Of a stretch of 64,000 bases of DNA, positions 57,078 through 64,000 are shown one piece after another. Position 1 is the first letter of the stretch; the number at the start of each line of letters is the position of its first letter. This stretch comes from Prevotella sp. UBA2742 (GTDB lineage: Bacteria; Bacteroidota; Bacteroidia; Bacteroidales; Bacteroidaceae). Where the stretch lies: assembly GCA_002353485.1 (NCBI GenBank), contig DEJS01000019.1, positions 62,001 through 126,000 on the forward strand, in the 5' to 3' direction. The notes beneath the pieces were generated by a model. That model was not told the DNA's origin. It worked only from the letters and a program-made list of their open reading frames with translations, and made no database searches. The translations under genes and the position numbers were made by a program.

Positions 57078-58283
57078 CTATTCTTCTGTTTCGTTTATGA
57101 TGTTTGACAGCCAATTCCTGACTTTATCACCAATTGTGGGTTGAGGCTTCGGTTCTTCCTCTATCACAGGTGGCTCCGGCTCTGGAGCAGGCTCAACTAC
57201 AAAATCAGGCTCTGGTGTCGGTTCTTCTGTTTCCTTTTTGACAGGTCTGTATAATTGCGGAATCAGGCTCTCGTAGTAAGCATCATCTTTCAGCGATTCG
57301 TCTATATCCTGGCTTTCTTCCATTCCTGTGGCAAGTATCGTCACCTTGGCATCCTCGCCAATGCTGTTATCGCTCGATATGCCCCAGATGACCTCGATAT
57401 AAGGATCCAGACTGTCAAAGAAATCGTCAATCTCCTGCATTTCGGGTACCATAATGGGTGCATCCTCGCTGGAATAGATATTGAACAGAATCCGTTTAGC
57501 CTTGCTAATGTCACTTCCATAGAGTAGCGGCGAGTGCAAAGCATTCTGTATAGCTCGCTCTACACGTTTTTCCCCACTGGCCCGTCCCATCGCCATGATG
57601 GCTCCGCCACCGTCGCGCATCGTTGTTTCCACATCGCGGAAGTCAAGGTCAATCCCTCCATTACTGTTCACGGTTATCAGTTCCGATATGCCCATCACAG
57701 CATCTTTCAGGATGTTGTCTGCCCGTGCAAATGATTCCTTTACAGAGATAGGTGTATCGGCATAGACATCACACAGTCGCTCGTTGTTGATGATGAGCAG
57801 TGCATCTACATTTTTCCGCATCTCGTCCACACCCTTCAGTGCACGGATAATCTTCTGCTTCTTCTCAAAGCGGAAAGGGATAGTCACAATTCCGATGGTC
57901 AGCATTCCCATCTTTCGTGCTACACTGGCCACCACAGGTGCAGAACCGGTTCCAGTTCCACCTCCCATACTGGCAGTGATGAACACCATCTTCGTACCGT
58001 CGCTCAGCAAATGTTCGATGTCAGCAATGTTCTTCTCTGCCTCTGACCGTCCGATTTCTGGTTTGCCTCCCGCACCCAGTCCCTCGCCAAGGAGTATCTT
58101 GACAGGCACAGGAGATGGTGCCAGCGACTTACTATCCGTATTACATACCGCCAATGTCACGCCAGAAATCTTTTCATCATACATGTTCCTGACGGCATTA
58201 CATCCACCACCGCCCACACCAATCACCTTGATGATACCCTGCATCTTGTCCTCTACAGGCCCGAAGTCCAATAAATTGTCCAT
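57078..58283 (-). CDS. ftsZ: FtsZ-like tubulin GTPase (outside the dcw cluster)
   Basis: 401 aa from MDNLLDFGPVEDKMQGIIKV, the ATG 29 nt after a clear promoter box. The GTP-binding features are intact: IKVIGVGGGGCNAVRNM, the tubulin signature GGGTGTGSAP and the T7 region with NGGIDLDFRDVETTM. The C-terminus has a Pro/Glu linker (about 340-385) and ends IGDKVRNWLSNIINETEE, without the basic hydrophobic tail that usually binds FtsA. No murein-synthesis or ftsQ/ftsA genes are near; its partner is an unknown gene. It may be a second FtsZ, or the only one if the genome lacks a dcw copy. Confidence 0.85.
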   Translation of the reverse strand: MDNLLDFGPVEDKMQGIIKVIGVGGGGCNAVRNMYDEKISGVTLAVCNTDSKSLAPSPVPVKILLGEGLGAGGKPEIGRSEAEKNIADIEHLLSDGTKMVFITASMGGGTGTGSAPVVASVARKMGMLTIGIVTIPFRFEKKQKIIRALKGVDEMRKNVDALLIINNERLCDVYADTPISVKESFARADNILKDAVMGISELITVNSNGGIDLDFRDVETTMRDGGGAIMAMGRASGEKRVERAIQNALHSPLLYGSDISKAKRILFNIYSSEDAPIMVPEMQEIDDFFDSLDPYIEVIWGISSDNSIGEDAKVTILATGMEESQDIDESLKDDAYYESLIPQLYRPVKKETEEPTPEPDFVVEPAPEPEPPVIEEEPKPQPTIGDKVRNWLSNIINETEE

Positions 58284-58311
58284 ATTTACGGCTTTAATTC
58301 TGATTTGGATG

Positions 58312-58319
58312 CAAAGGTA
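58312..58319 (-). promoter_or_regulatory. -7 box TACCTTTG of the ftsZ-like gene
   Basis: Perfect match 28 nt before the chosen ATG. The interval 58320-58516 to the rsmA control region has no ORF worth calling. Confidence 0.7.
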
Positions 58320-58516
58320 CTTGTTTTTTATGGAATCACCAAGCGTTCGCAAGCCTTGTGAAAACGATATTTCACGCCCATATCACCATATTTTGAGGCA
58401 ATGCAATCTCCTCGACTTGCCTTTTATTTACGGTCATTCTGCGTTAATCTTCGAAAATTGCTCGCTTGTTACAATCTTTTTTCGTATCTTTTCCTTTGAA
58501 GAAGTTACTTTGTCTC

Positions 58517-58565
58517 GGAAAAGCTCATATAAATTTGGCTTTTCCCTCGACTTTTCGTATCTTTG
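58517..58565 (+). promoter_or_regulatory. rsmA: rsmA promoter with overlapping inverted repeat
   Basis: -33 TTTG at 58534-58537, 20-bp spacer, -7 TATCTTTG at 58558-58565. GGAAAAGC (58517-58524) and GCTTTTCC (58538-58545) form a dyad that brackets the -33 box, so a bound repressor would block it. Confidence 0.6.
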
Positions 58566-58591
58566 CACCGTAGTAAGTAAAGCAGAAAAGC

Positions 58592-59413
58592 ATGAAGCAA
58601 GTACGTCCAAAGAAGAACCTGGGCCAGCACTTCCTGACCGATCTCTCCATCGCCCGTCGTATAGCTGATACGGTAGATGCATGTCCTCAATTGCCTGTAT
58701 TGGAGGTAGGTCCTGGAATGGGTGTGATGACACAATATCTGGTGGAGAAGCCGCGCCCCTTGAAGGTGGTTGAGATTGATCGTGAGTCGGTGGCCTATCT
58801 GAATGAGCACTTTCCCAAGCTGCGCGAGAACATTCTTGGCGAGGACTTTCTCAGAATGGATTTGTCGAAGGTCTTCGATGGTGGACAGTTCGTGCTAACG
58901 GGTAACTATCCGTATGACATTTCGTCGCAGATATTCTTTAAGATGATTGACAACCGCGACTTGATACCTTGTTGTACAGGTATGATTCAGCATGAGGTGG
59001 CCTTGCGCATGGCCTCGAAGCCTGGCAACAAGGCCTATGGCATACTGTCGGTGCTTATCCAGGCATGGTACGATGTGGAATACCTGTTCATGGTGGACGA
59101 GACGGTATTTAATCCGCCTCCCAAAGTGAAGAGTGCCGTCATTCGTATGACACGCAACAAGACTCAGTGCCTCGGATGTGATGAGGAGCTGTTCAAGCGT
59201 GTAGTGAAAACAGTCTTTAACCAGCGGCGTAAGATGTTGCGAGTCTCGCTGAAGCAGTTGTTGTCTGACTCCCAGCTCTCAGCTCTCAACTCCCACCTCT
59301 CAACTCCCACCTCTCACCTCTCACTCACCCTCCGTCCCGAACAGCTGTCTATTGCCCAGTTTGTTAGCTTAACCAACGGAGTGGAAAAAGTGCTGTGTTC
59401 GGCCACAATTTAG
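58592..59413 (+). CDS. rsmA: 16S rRNA (adenine1518/1519-N6)-dimethyltransferase
   Basis: 273 aa. KsgA/RsmA motifs: KKNLGQHFLTDLSIARRIAD, LEVGPGMGVMTQYLV and the catalytic LTGNYPYDISSQIFF. It dimethylates A1518 and A1519 of 16S rRNA; its loss gives kasugamycin resistance. Odd: between KQLL and RPEQLSIAQFVSLTN a Ser/Leu/His/Thr-rich insertion (SQLSALNSHLSTPTSHLSL) is encoded by eight tandem heptamers, so the final 30 residues depend on repeat number. Confidence 0.95.
   Translation: MKQVRPKKNLGQHFLTDLSIARRIADTVDACPQLPVLEVGPGMGVMTQYLVEKPRPLKVVEIDRESVAYLNEHFPKLRENILGEDFLRMDLSKVFDGGQFVLTGNYPYDISSQIFFKMIDNRDLIPCCTGMIQHEVALRMASKPGNKAYGILSVLIQAWYDVEYLFMVDETVFNPPPKVKSAVIRMTRNKTQCLGCDEELFKRVVKTVFNQRRKMLRVSLKQLLSDSQLSALNSHLSTPTSHLSLTLRPEQLSIAQFVSLTNGVEKVLCSATI
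59269..59324. repeat. Eight tandem heptamers CTCYCAN inside rsmA
   Basis: Units start at 59269, 59276, 59283, 59290, 59297, 59304, 59311 and 59318 (CTCCCAG, CTCTCAG, CTCTCAA, CTCCCAC, CTCTCAA, CTCCCAC, CTCTCAC, CTCTCAC). Gain or loss of one unit shifts the frame of the rsmA C-terminus. Confidence 0.92.
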
Positions 59414-59433
59414 GTGTGTTCGCACACAATTGC

Positions 59434-59447
59434 TTGATGTAGGTCAA
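59434..59447. promoter_or_regulatory. Crp/Fnr-type site TTGATGTAGGTCAA
   Basis: Same type as the sites at 56117 and 56147. Centred about 68.5 bp upstream of the -7 box at 59509. After the site both loci read on with GAAT and a GGCC/T-run (GAATGGGCCTTTTTT; GAATAAGGCCCTTTTTTT). Confidence 0.62.
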
Positions 59448-59451
59448 GAAT

Positions 59452-59481
59452 AAGGCCCTTTTTTTAGGAAAAGAGGGCCTT
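59452..59481. other. Stem-loop AAGGCCCT...AGGGCCTT after rsmA
   Basis: Perfect 8-bp outer stem (59452-59459 with 59474-59481) with CTTTT/AAAAG pairing inside. It may end the rsmA transcript, although the T-run is inside the loop rather than after it. A smaller hairpin GTGTG-TTCG-CACAC at 59414-59427 lies right after the stop. Confidence 0.55.
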
Positions 59482-59508
59482 AATGGTATAACATAGCAAA
59501 AATCATCG

Positions 59509-59516
59509 TACCTTTG
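59509..59516 (+). promoter_or_regulatory. -7 box TACCTTTG of the putative small RNA
   Basis: TACCTTTGCATCGTC is identical over 15 bp to the promoter and start region at 56222. Confidence 0.72.
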
Positions 59517-59520
59517 CATC

Positions 59521-59735
59521 GTCTTCAAGAAAGTATTGGTTTAAAGGTAAAAGATTGAAAAAGGAAAATCGACAATAGGTTAGGTTCGATTAAGGTAAAA
59601 GAAAGAAGATTGTTATTAAGGATAACACAGACGTCGTGAGGACGTTTTTCATAAGGATTAGGTTTTTAGTTATTGATAGTAGTTTGGAGATGCAGCACTC
59701 GGGTAGAATCCTGTGTGCTGCATCTTTTTACTTTT
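59521..59735 (+). ncRNA. Putative small RNA of about 200 nt
   Basis: A promoter at 59509 and a strong terminator at 59689 bound a stretch with no convincing ORF (no ATG before the terminator stem). It shares AAGATTGAAAAAGGAAAA and ATTAAGGATAACA with the leader of the 30-aa peptide gene, in swapped order. A hairpin ACGTC-GTGAG-GACGT lies near 59629. It matches no RNA family I know. Start and end are estimates from the promoter and terminator. Confidence 0.55.
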
Positions 59736-59736
59736 T
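59689..59736 (+). terminator. Terminator of the putative small RNA
   Basis: GATGCAGCAC (59689-59698) pairs with GTGCTGCATC (59715-59724), followed by TTTTTACTTTTTT. It abuts the stop of the convergent MATE gene and may serve both. Confidence 0.88.
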
Positions 59737-61116
59737 TCTCATCCAGCCACCATGGAAAAGTCGGATGAGGAAAATTAAACCGCGGAAGGTGAGTTCGATG
59801 GCCATTGCTGTCCACACACCGGGGAGACCATAGGTCCCGGCCAAAATGGCAGCGAGGGTCAGACGGACACCCCACATCGAGAGCAGACTCATGACTGCAG
59901 GTTTTAGTGTGTCGCCGGCTCCTACAAAGATGCCGTTACAGACGATGGCTGCAGCAAACATAGGCTCTGCAAAGGCTTCAATGCGCAAACAGTCAGAGCC
60001 TACGGCAATGATGTCGTCGACAGGGGTCAGCACCATCATCAGTTCAGGGGCAAAGCCCCACATGAGAACACCCATCACCGTCATGACGAGCATACCGAGA
60101 ACTACTGACGTACGGGCAAACGATCGGGTGAGCACCTGTTGGCCTGCACCGAAGCTCTGGCCTACCAGAGTGGTGGCGGCTTCGGCAATGCCGTAACCGG
60201 GCATATAGCAGAGGCTTTCTACGGTGATGGCCAGTGAGTGGGCAGCGATGGCGATGGTGCCTAAGGGGGCTACGATGAGTGTGCTGACCACTTGGGCACC
60301 GCCCATCAGCAGATGTTGTAGTCCCATGGGGGCACCTATCTTGACGGCAATGTTCACCACATCTTTACAGGGGCGGAAACTCTGCCAGCTGTTATCTCTT
60401 TTTTCTTTCCTCTTATAAATTCCCAGTATGTCAGAGCGTACTAATAGGAAATAGAGCATGAGTGCGGCAGTGATGAGCATAGAGACGCCCGTTCCGATGG
60501 CTGCACCGGCTACGCCCATGCCAAGGATATATATGAAGAGGTAGTTGAAGACTACATCCATGCCGCACATCAGGATGTTGAGTGCCGAGGGTATCTTCAT
60601 GTTGCCAGAGCACTTGAGCATAGAGCCTGCCAGTCCTTCCATTTGGAAAAAGATGCCGAAAGCGGAGAAGATGGCAAAGTAAAGGGTGGCATCGTGGGCT
60701 ATCTCCTCTGTGCCTCCGAGCCAGAAAGGAAGAAAGGGACTAGCCAAGAGGGCTGCCAGCGTGGTGAGAAGTGCCCAAAGGAGGCTGCAGACGAGTGACT
60801 GTCGTAACACACGTCGGGCACGTTCGAAGTCGTTGGCTCCAATGGCATGTGCCACCTGCACAGAGAAACCCATGTTGACAGCCGAGGCCAGTCCGCCCAT
60901 CATCCATCCGGTGGTCTCTACCAGTCCGATGGCTGCCGAGGCTCTTGCACCGAGGTGTCCCACCATGGAAGCGTCGATGAAGAACATTACGGTGGCGGAG
61001 ATTTGGGCGAGAATAGACGGGATACTCAGGCTGATAATCAGCCTGAGTTTCTCGCCTTGTGTCATTTCGCGACCCTCACGAATGTAGGACAGGAGGTCGG
61101 TGCCTTCTTTTTTCAA
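59728..61116 (-). CDS. MATE-family multidrug/cation exporter
   Basis: 462 aa with twelve membrane helices in two repeats. Family stretches: SIPSILAQISATVMFFIDAS, MVGHLGARASAAIGLVET and, in the second half, APMGLQHLLMGGAQVVSTLI, LVGQSFGAGQ. It should export drugs or metabolites by Na+ or H+ antiport. Substrate unknown. An array of TTCGA octamers lies directly upstream of its start; no clear -7 box is seen. Confidence 0.92.
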   Translation of the reverse strand: MKKEGTDLLSYIREGREMTQGEKLRLIISLSIPSILAQISATVMFFIDASMVGHLGARASAAIGLVETTGWMMGGLASAVNMGFSVQVAHAIGANDFERARRVLRQSLVCSLLWALLTTLAALLASPFLPFWLGGTEEIAHDATLYFAIFSAFGIFFQMEGLAGSMLKCSGNMKIPSALNILMCGMDVVFNYLFIYILGMGVAGAAIGTGVSMLITAALMLYFLLVRSDILGIYKRKEKRDNSWQSFRPCKDVVNIAVKIGAPMGLQHLLMGGAQVVSTLIVAPLGTIAIAAHSLAITVESLCYMPGYGIAEAATTLVGQSFGAGQQVLTRSFARTSVVLGMLVMTVMGVLMWGFAPELMMVLTPVDDIIAVGSDCLRIEAFAEPMFAAAIVCNGIFVGAGDTLKPAVMSLLSMWGVRLTLAAILAGTYGLPGVWTAMAIELTFRGLIFLIRLFHGGWMRKK

Positions 61117-61134
61117 GATTATTTAGGATTTTGT

Positions 61135-61206
61135 CGTTTCGATGTTCCGATGTTTCGAGATTTCGAAGTTTCGAGATTTCGATGATTCGAAGCCTCGATA
61201 CCTCGA
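61135..61206. repeat. Nine tandem octamers NNNTTCGA upstream of the MATE gene
   Basis: CGTTTCGA, TGTTCCGA, TGTTTCGA, GATTTCGA, AGTTTCGA, GATTTCGA, TGATTCGA, AGCCTCGA and TACCTCGA follow one another from 61135. The last two make a hairpin with TCGAGGCTT (61191-61212), which may end the galactosidase transcript. The array fills the gap between that gene and the MATE start. Confidence 0.88.
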
Positions 61207-61214
61207 GGCTTTGT

Positions 61215-63422
61215 TTATTCTGCCTCGAGGTATAGTACGCGGCTGGACCAGTCGCTCTTCTTCGACCATTCGGGCTCGTTGCGGTAGGGCACATCGATGC
61301 CGTGCGACATCAGATAGGCTCCGCTGAACGATTTGCCTTCTACATCGAGTGGCTTGAGATCAATGCGGTTGAGCTCGTGTACCTTATACATCCGTGTGGG
61401 GTTTAGTCCCGCCATCTTGATACGGGGAAGGTGCTCGTTCTGGAACGACTCCGTTTTCCACCAGTACCATACGGCTTTGGTTTGCTCGTCGTTGACGTAC
61501 ATCAGCGAGGCGAGCCCCTTCTTGTCGTATGGCGACATCAGTCGGTAGATATTACCAAACTGTACTATGGGACGTATCTGTTTGTACTCGGCAATGGCCT
61601 TACGGCATAGTTCTTTTTCGTCGTCGGTCATGTTCTTGGGTTGTATCTCCATACCCAGACGGCCCGACATTGCCACGTCAATACGGTATTTCAGCGCTGT
61701 GGTGCGGAACACGGTGTGGTTGGGTGTTGCCGAGATGTGGCTTGCCATTGCAATGGCAGGGAAGAAATAGCTGGTACCCCACTGCATATAGATGCGCTGC
61801 AGGGCATCGGTGTTGTCGCTGACCCAGAACTCATCGAAGTAGGGCAGTACCCCCCAGTTGGCACGACCGCCGCCTGAGGCACAGGCTTGTATGGTAACGT
61901 CAGGATACTTGGCACGTATGCGCTGGCACACCTTCTCCAATCCGCGATGATATTCTATATAGAGGTGGCTCTGGTCGTTCATGGTGAGATACTGCGAGCC
62001 ATGGTTCATGATGGCCATGTTGGCATCCCACTTGATATAGTCTATCTCGGGGTATTTGGACATAAGATTGTCGACAACACTGAATACAAAGTCTTGTACC
62101 TTGGGGTTGCCCAAGTCGAGTACCACCTGCGTGCCTCCACGTCCCAAGACGGCATCGCGTTTCGGAGCCTTTACAATCCATTCTGGATGGGCTTCGTAGA
62201 GTTCTGACGTGGTGTTTGCCATTTCGGGCTCAATCCAGATGCCGAACTTAACACCGTTTTTCTTCGCATCACGCAGCAGTCCCTCTATGCCCTCGGGCAG
62301 CTTGTTGCGGTCTACTACCCAGTCGCCCAGGCTGGAGTTGTCTGTCTTGCGTGGGTATTTGTCGCCAAACCAGCCATCGTCCATCACGAAGAGTTCTCCG
62401 CCCATGGAGGCTATGTCCTTCATCATCTGGTCCATGCCCTGCTGGTTGATGTCAAAATAGACACCCTCCCACGAGTTGAGCAGAATCTTACGTTCCTTGT
62501 TGCCATGCTGCAAGCGGTATTTGCGTCCCCACTTGTGGAAATTGCGCGACACGCCGCTGAGTCCTTTCTCCGAGTAGCTCAGTGCAAGTGCCGGGGTCTT
62601 GAAGGTCTCGCCGCGCTTGAGGTGGTATTCCGAGTTGTCCTCGTTAATGCCAGCGAAGAAGTAATGGTAGTCGGTATCGTCGGTGACCACCTTCAGGCGA
62701 TAGTTGCCCGAGTAGCAGATGGCCGCTCCGATGACGGCTCCAGTGTTCTCCTGTCCCTTGCCGTCAAGCGAGAACATCACCTCTCCATGGTCAGTATGCG
62801 AGTTGCGGGTTCCGTCTTTGTTGACGATGACCTTCTGGCCTGCCGTCAGCGGTTCTTCCACCAACTGTGCTTCGTTGGCCCACGATCCGTAGAAATGGCT
62901 CAGCCATACATTGCCGCGACGGATGGGTAGCATGGCCGAGGCATAGGTGGTCAGGTTGACGATACCTTTCTCGTTGTTGGTAATCTCGGTCCATACCTCT
63001 ATCATGTCCTCCTCGACGAAGGCCTTGTAGTTCAGCGTTACCTGAATGGGGTAGACAGGGTCTTTCATCGTGATGCAAGTGACAAAGTTGCCTTCGCCTA
63101 CGACCTCGCCCCGTTCCCAATAGTCAGCCACGAGGGCGGTCGACATGTTGCCATCGCTATGGCGCATGGCCAGTGCGGCCTCGGCAGGTGTGTTCAATCC
63201 GTAGGCAGGGTAGGCGTCCATGCGGCCAAAGACTGCAGGGTGTTGCAGATGCCCGAGTTCCTGCTGGCTTAGTTTCTTGCCGTAATAAACATATCTGGGT
63301 TGCTGTCCCTTTTCCACCTCCAGCACCAGACTGGTGTTCTTGGTTTCCACTACCACCTGCTCAGCCATTGTCGGTAGAGTTGACAGACATAGCAGTGCTG
63401 CAATGATTAGTTTGCGTTTCAT
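61215..63422 (-). CDS. GH36 alpha-galactosidase, secreted
   Basis: 735 aa from MKRKLIIAALLCLSTLPTMA (signal peptide). GH36 layout: N-terminal beta-sandwich (about 25-320) and (beta/alpha)8 barrel with FVMDDGWFGDKYPRKTDNSS, the nucleophile Asp466 in DYIKWDANMAIMNHGS, CASGGGRANWGVLPYFDEFW and the acid/base region SDNTDALQRI (near 541). It releases terminal alpha-galactose from raffinose-type sugars or galactomannan, probably in the periplasm. Longer upstream readings overlap the neighbouring gene and lack a signal peptide. Confidence 0.95.
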   Translation of the reverse strand: MKRKLIIAALLCLSTLPTMAEQVVVETKNTSLVLEVEKGQQPRYVYYGKKLSQQELGHLQHPAVFGRMDAYPAYGLNTPAEAALAMRHSDGNMSTALVADYWERGEVVGEGNFVTCITMKDPVYPIQVTLNYKAFVEEDMIEVWTEITNNEKGIVNLTTYASAMLPIRRGNVWLSHFYGSWANEAQLVEEPLTAGQKVIVNKDGTRNSHTDHGEVMFSLDGKGQENTGAVIGAAICYSGNYRLKVVTDDTDYHYFFAGINEDNSEYHLKRGETFKTPALALSYSEKGLSGVSRNFHKWGRKYRLQHGNKERKILLNSWEGVYFDINQQGMDQMMKDIASMGGELFVMDDGWFGDKYPRKTDNSSLGDWVVDRNKLPEGIEGLLRDAKKNGVKFGIWIEPEMANTTSELYEAHPEWIVKAPKRDAVLGRGGTQVVLDLGNPKVQDFVFSVVDNLMSKYPEIDYIKWDANMAIMNHGSQYLTMNDQSHLYIEYHRGLEKVCQRIRAKYPDVTIQACASGGGRANWGVLPYFDEFWVSDNTDALQRIYMQWGTSYFFPAIAMASHISATPNHTVFRTTALKYRIDVAMSGRLGMEIQPKNMTDDEKELCRKAIAEYKQIRPIVQFGNIYRLMSPYDKKGLASLMYVNDEQTKAVWYWWKTESFQNEHLPRIKMAGLNPTRMYKVHELNRIDLKPLDVEGKSFSGAYLMSHGIDVPYRNEPEWSKKSDWSSRVLYLEAE

Positions 63423-63447
63423 AATTGTTCTTAATGTTTTTAGTCGT

Positions 63448-64000
63448 TTATGCTTTGTTGAATTTCTCCTTCGGGCGTTTGCAACGCGGACATTTCCAGT
63501 CCTCGGGCAGGTCCTCGAAGGCCACGCCATCGTGTTCTGCCGGGTCGTACACATATCCGCAGATGGAGCAGACGTACTTGCCTGAAGCCTCCGTCTTGCT
63601 GAAGTCTACCTCGGCCAGTGTTGTCGGATAAGGGTTGTCCAGGTCTATCACACATTTTGCCTCCAGGTTCTCATAGCCCTGTGGTGTGTGGGTGCCACAG
63701 TACACGGTGGGGTGGTTGCGTACGAACTCTCTGATACGGTCTTGTGTTTGGCGGGCAGCGGGCATGTCGTCAAAGACTACCGAGAGCTTGTCTTCATAGA
63801 GGGCTTCGTCAACGTACGTGATGTCGCCGTGAAGCATATAGAACAATCCTTCGTTCTCGACGATGATAATGCTGTTGCCACGTGTATGACCTGTAGCCTT
63901 GATGAGATAGATGCCCTCGGCTATCTTCTGACTTTCAGGGAAGTTGTAGTAGGCCCCGTCGGTAAAGCTAACAGGAACCAAATTGTTCAGACCCTCGAGT
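63448..64000 (-). CDS. Metallo-beta-lactamase-fold hydrolase with C-terminal rubredoxin (5' end cut by window edge)
   Basis: The frame is open to the window edge (184 codons seen). Visible parts of the MBL fold are IKATGHTRGNSIIIVENE and MLHGDITYVDEALYED with metal-site His/Asp; the HxHxDH motif would lie beyond the edge. From about 40 residues before the end comes a rubredoxin domain with two CxxC pairs (YVCSICGYVYDPAEHDG and WKCPRCKRPKEKF) holding one iron. The pairing of MBL domain and rubredoxin recalls flavodiiron-type electron chains, but the flavodoxin domain is absent here; a thiol- or peroxide-related role is possible. It ends 25 bp before the galactosidase gene. Confidence 0.85.
   Translation of the reverse strand, partial: LEGLNNLVPVSFTDGAYYNFPESQKIAEGIYLIKATGHTRGNSIIIVENEGLFYMLHGDITYVDEALYEDKLSVVFDDMPAARQTQDRIREFVRNHPTVYCGTHTPQGYENLEAKCVIDLDNPYPTTLAEVDFSKTEASGKYVCSICGYVYDPAEHDGVAFEDLPEDWKCPRCKRPKEKFNKA

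Noticed and set aside
59636..59833. 65-aa ORF starting GTG in the small RNA region
   Set aside because: It runs through the terminator hairpin into the antisense strand of the MATE gene.

Overview
The window is a chromosomal stretch of a Bacteroidales bacterium, most likely a gut or rumen Prevotella-type organism. The grounds are the promoters (about two dozen copies of the Bacteroidetes -7 box TAnnTTTG at gene starts, one with a TTTG -33 box 19 bp away), the scarcity of Shine-Dalgarno sequences, surface proteins ending in a type IX secretion (T9SS) sorting domain, and the parA-parB-DUF5683-lytic transglycosylase-spoT and rsfS-ftsH-cdsA gene orders. GC is rather high (roughly 55 percent by eye), so many long antisense ORFs are only shadows. 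I saw no insertion sequence, prophage, CRISPR array or rRNA; there is one tRNA (Gln, CTG).

Layout. 0-6.3 kb: two large secreted repeat proteins (the first lacks only its last few codons at the window edge) with near-identical signal-peptide DNA, and a 51-aa small protein between them. 6.3-11.5 kb: a membrane AraC-type regulator with a paired operator-like repeat, then an etfB-etfA-small membrane protein-acyl-CoA dehydrogenase operon whose leader is four 44-bp tandem repeats. 11.8-31.6 kb: mainly housekeeping genes: dnaG, cls, rsmD/DUF3822, a RecD-like helicase, two DUF3857 transglutaminase-like proteins, rmuC, a phosphopantetheinyl transferase, a zinc peptidase, a HerA-like ATPase, a secreted thioredoxin-esterase fusion, alaS and a MerR regulator. 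31.7-42.1 kb: a minus-strand run of tricorn-like protease, pectinesterase, spoT, transglycosylase, DUF5683, parB and parA. 42.2-50 kb: surE-lpxB on plus, then the minus operon rsfS-ftsH-cdsA-GH5-sigma/DUF4886. 50-59.4 kb: tRNA-Gln, DUF349, corA with an elaborate leader, pepD, a flippase-like protein, a 30-aa membrane peptide, an ftsZ-like gene with an unknown partner, and rsmA. 59.5-64 kb: a putative small RNA, a MATE exporter, a GH36 alpha-galactosidase and a metallo-hydrolase/rubredoxin fusion running off the window.

Most notable. (1) A sigma-70 factor fused in frame, through one hydrophobic segment, to an exported DUF4886 domain, at the end of the ftsH operon. (2) Two homologous promoters near 56.2 and 59.5 kb, each preceded at the same distance by a TTGAY-N4-GTCAA site of Crp/Fnr type and each driving a short terminator-ended transcript (a 30-aa membrane peptide; an apparent noncoding RNA). 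(3) A corA leader with a micro-ORF starting MDDYP and a potential pseudoknot 3 nt before the start codon. (4) Many small tandem repeats, often of period 11, 22 or 44 bp, including a 22-bp family present at two loci, an octamer repeat just before a T9SS sorting signal and a heptamer repeat inside rsmA, both of which could switch reading frame by slippage.
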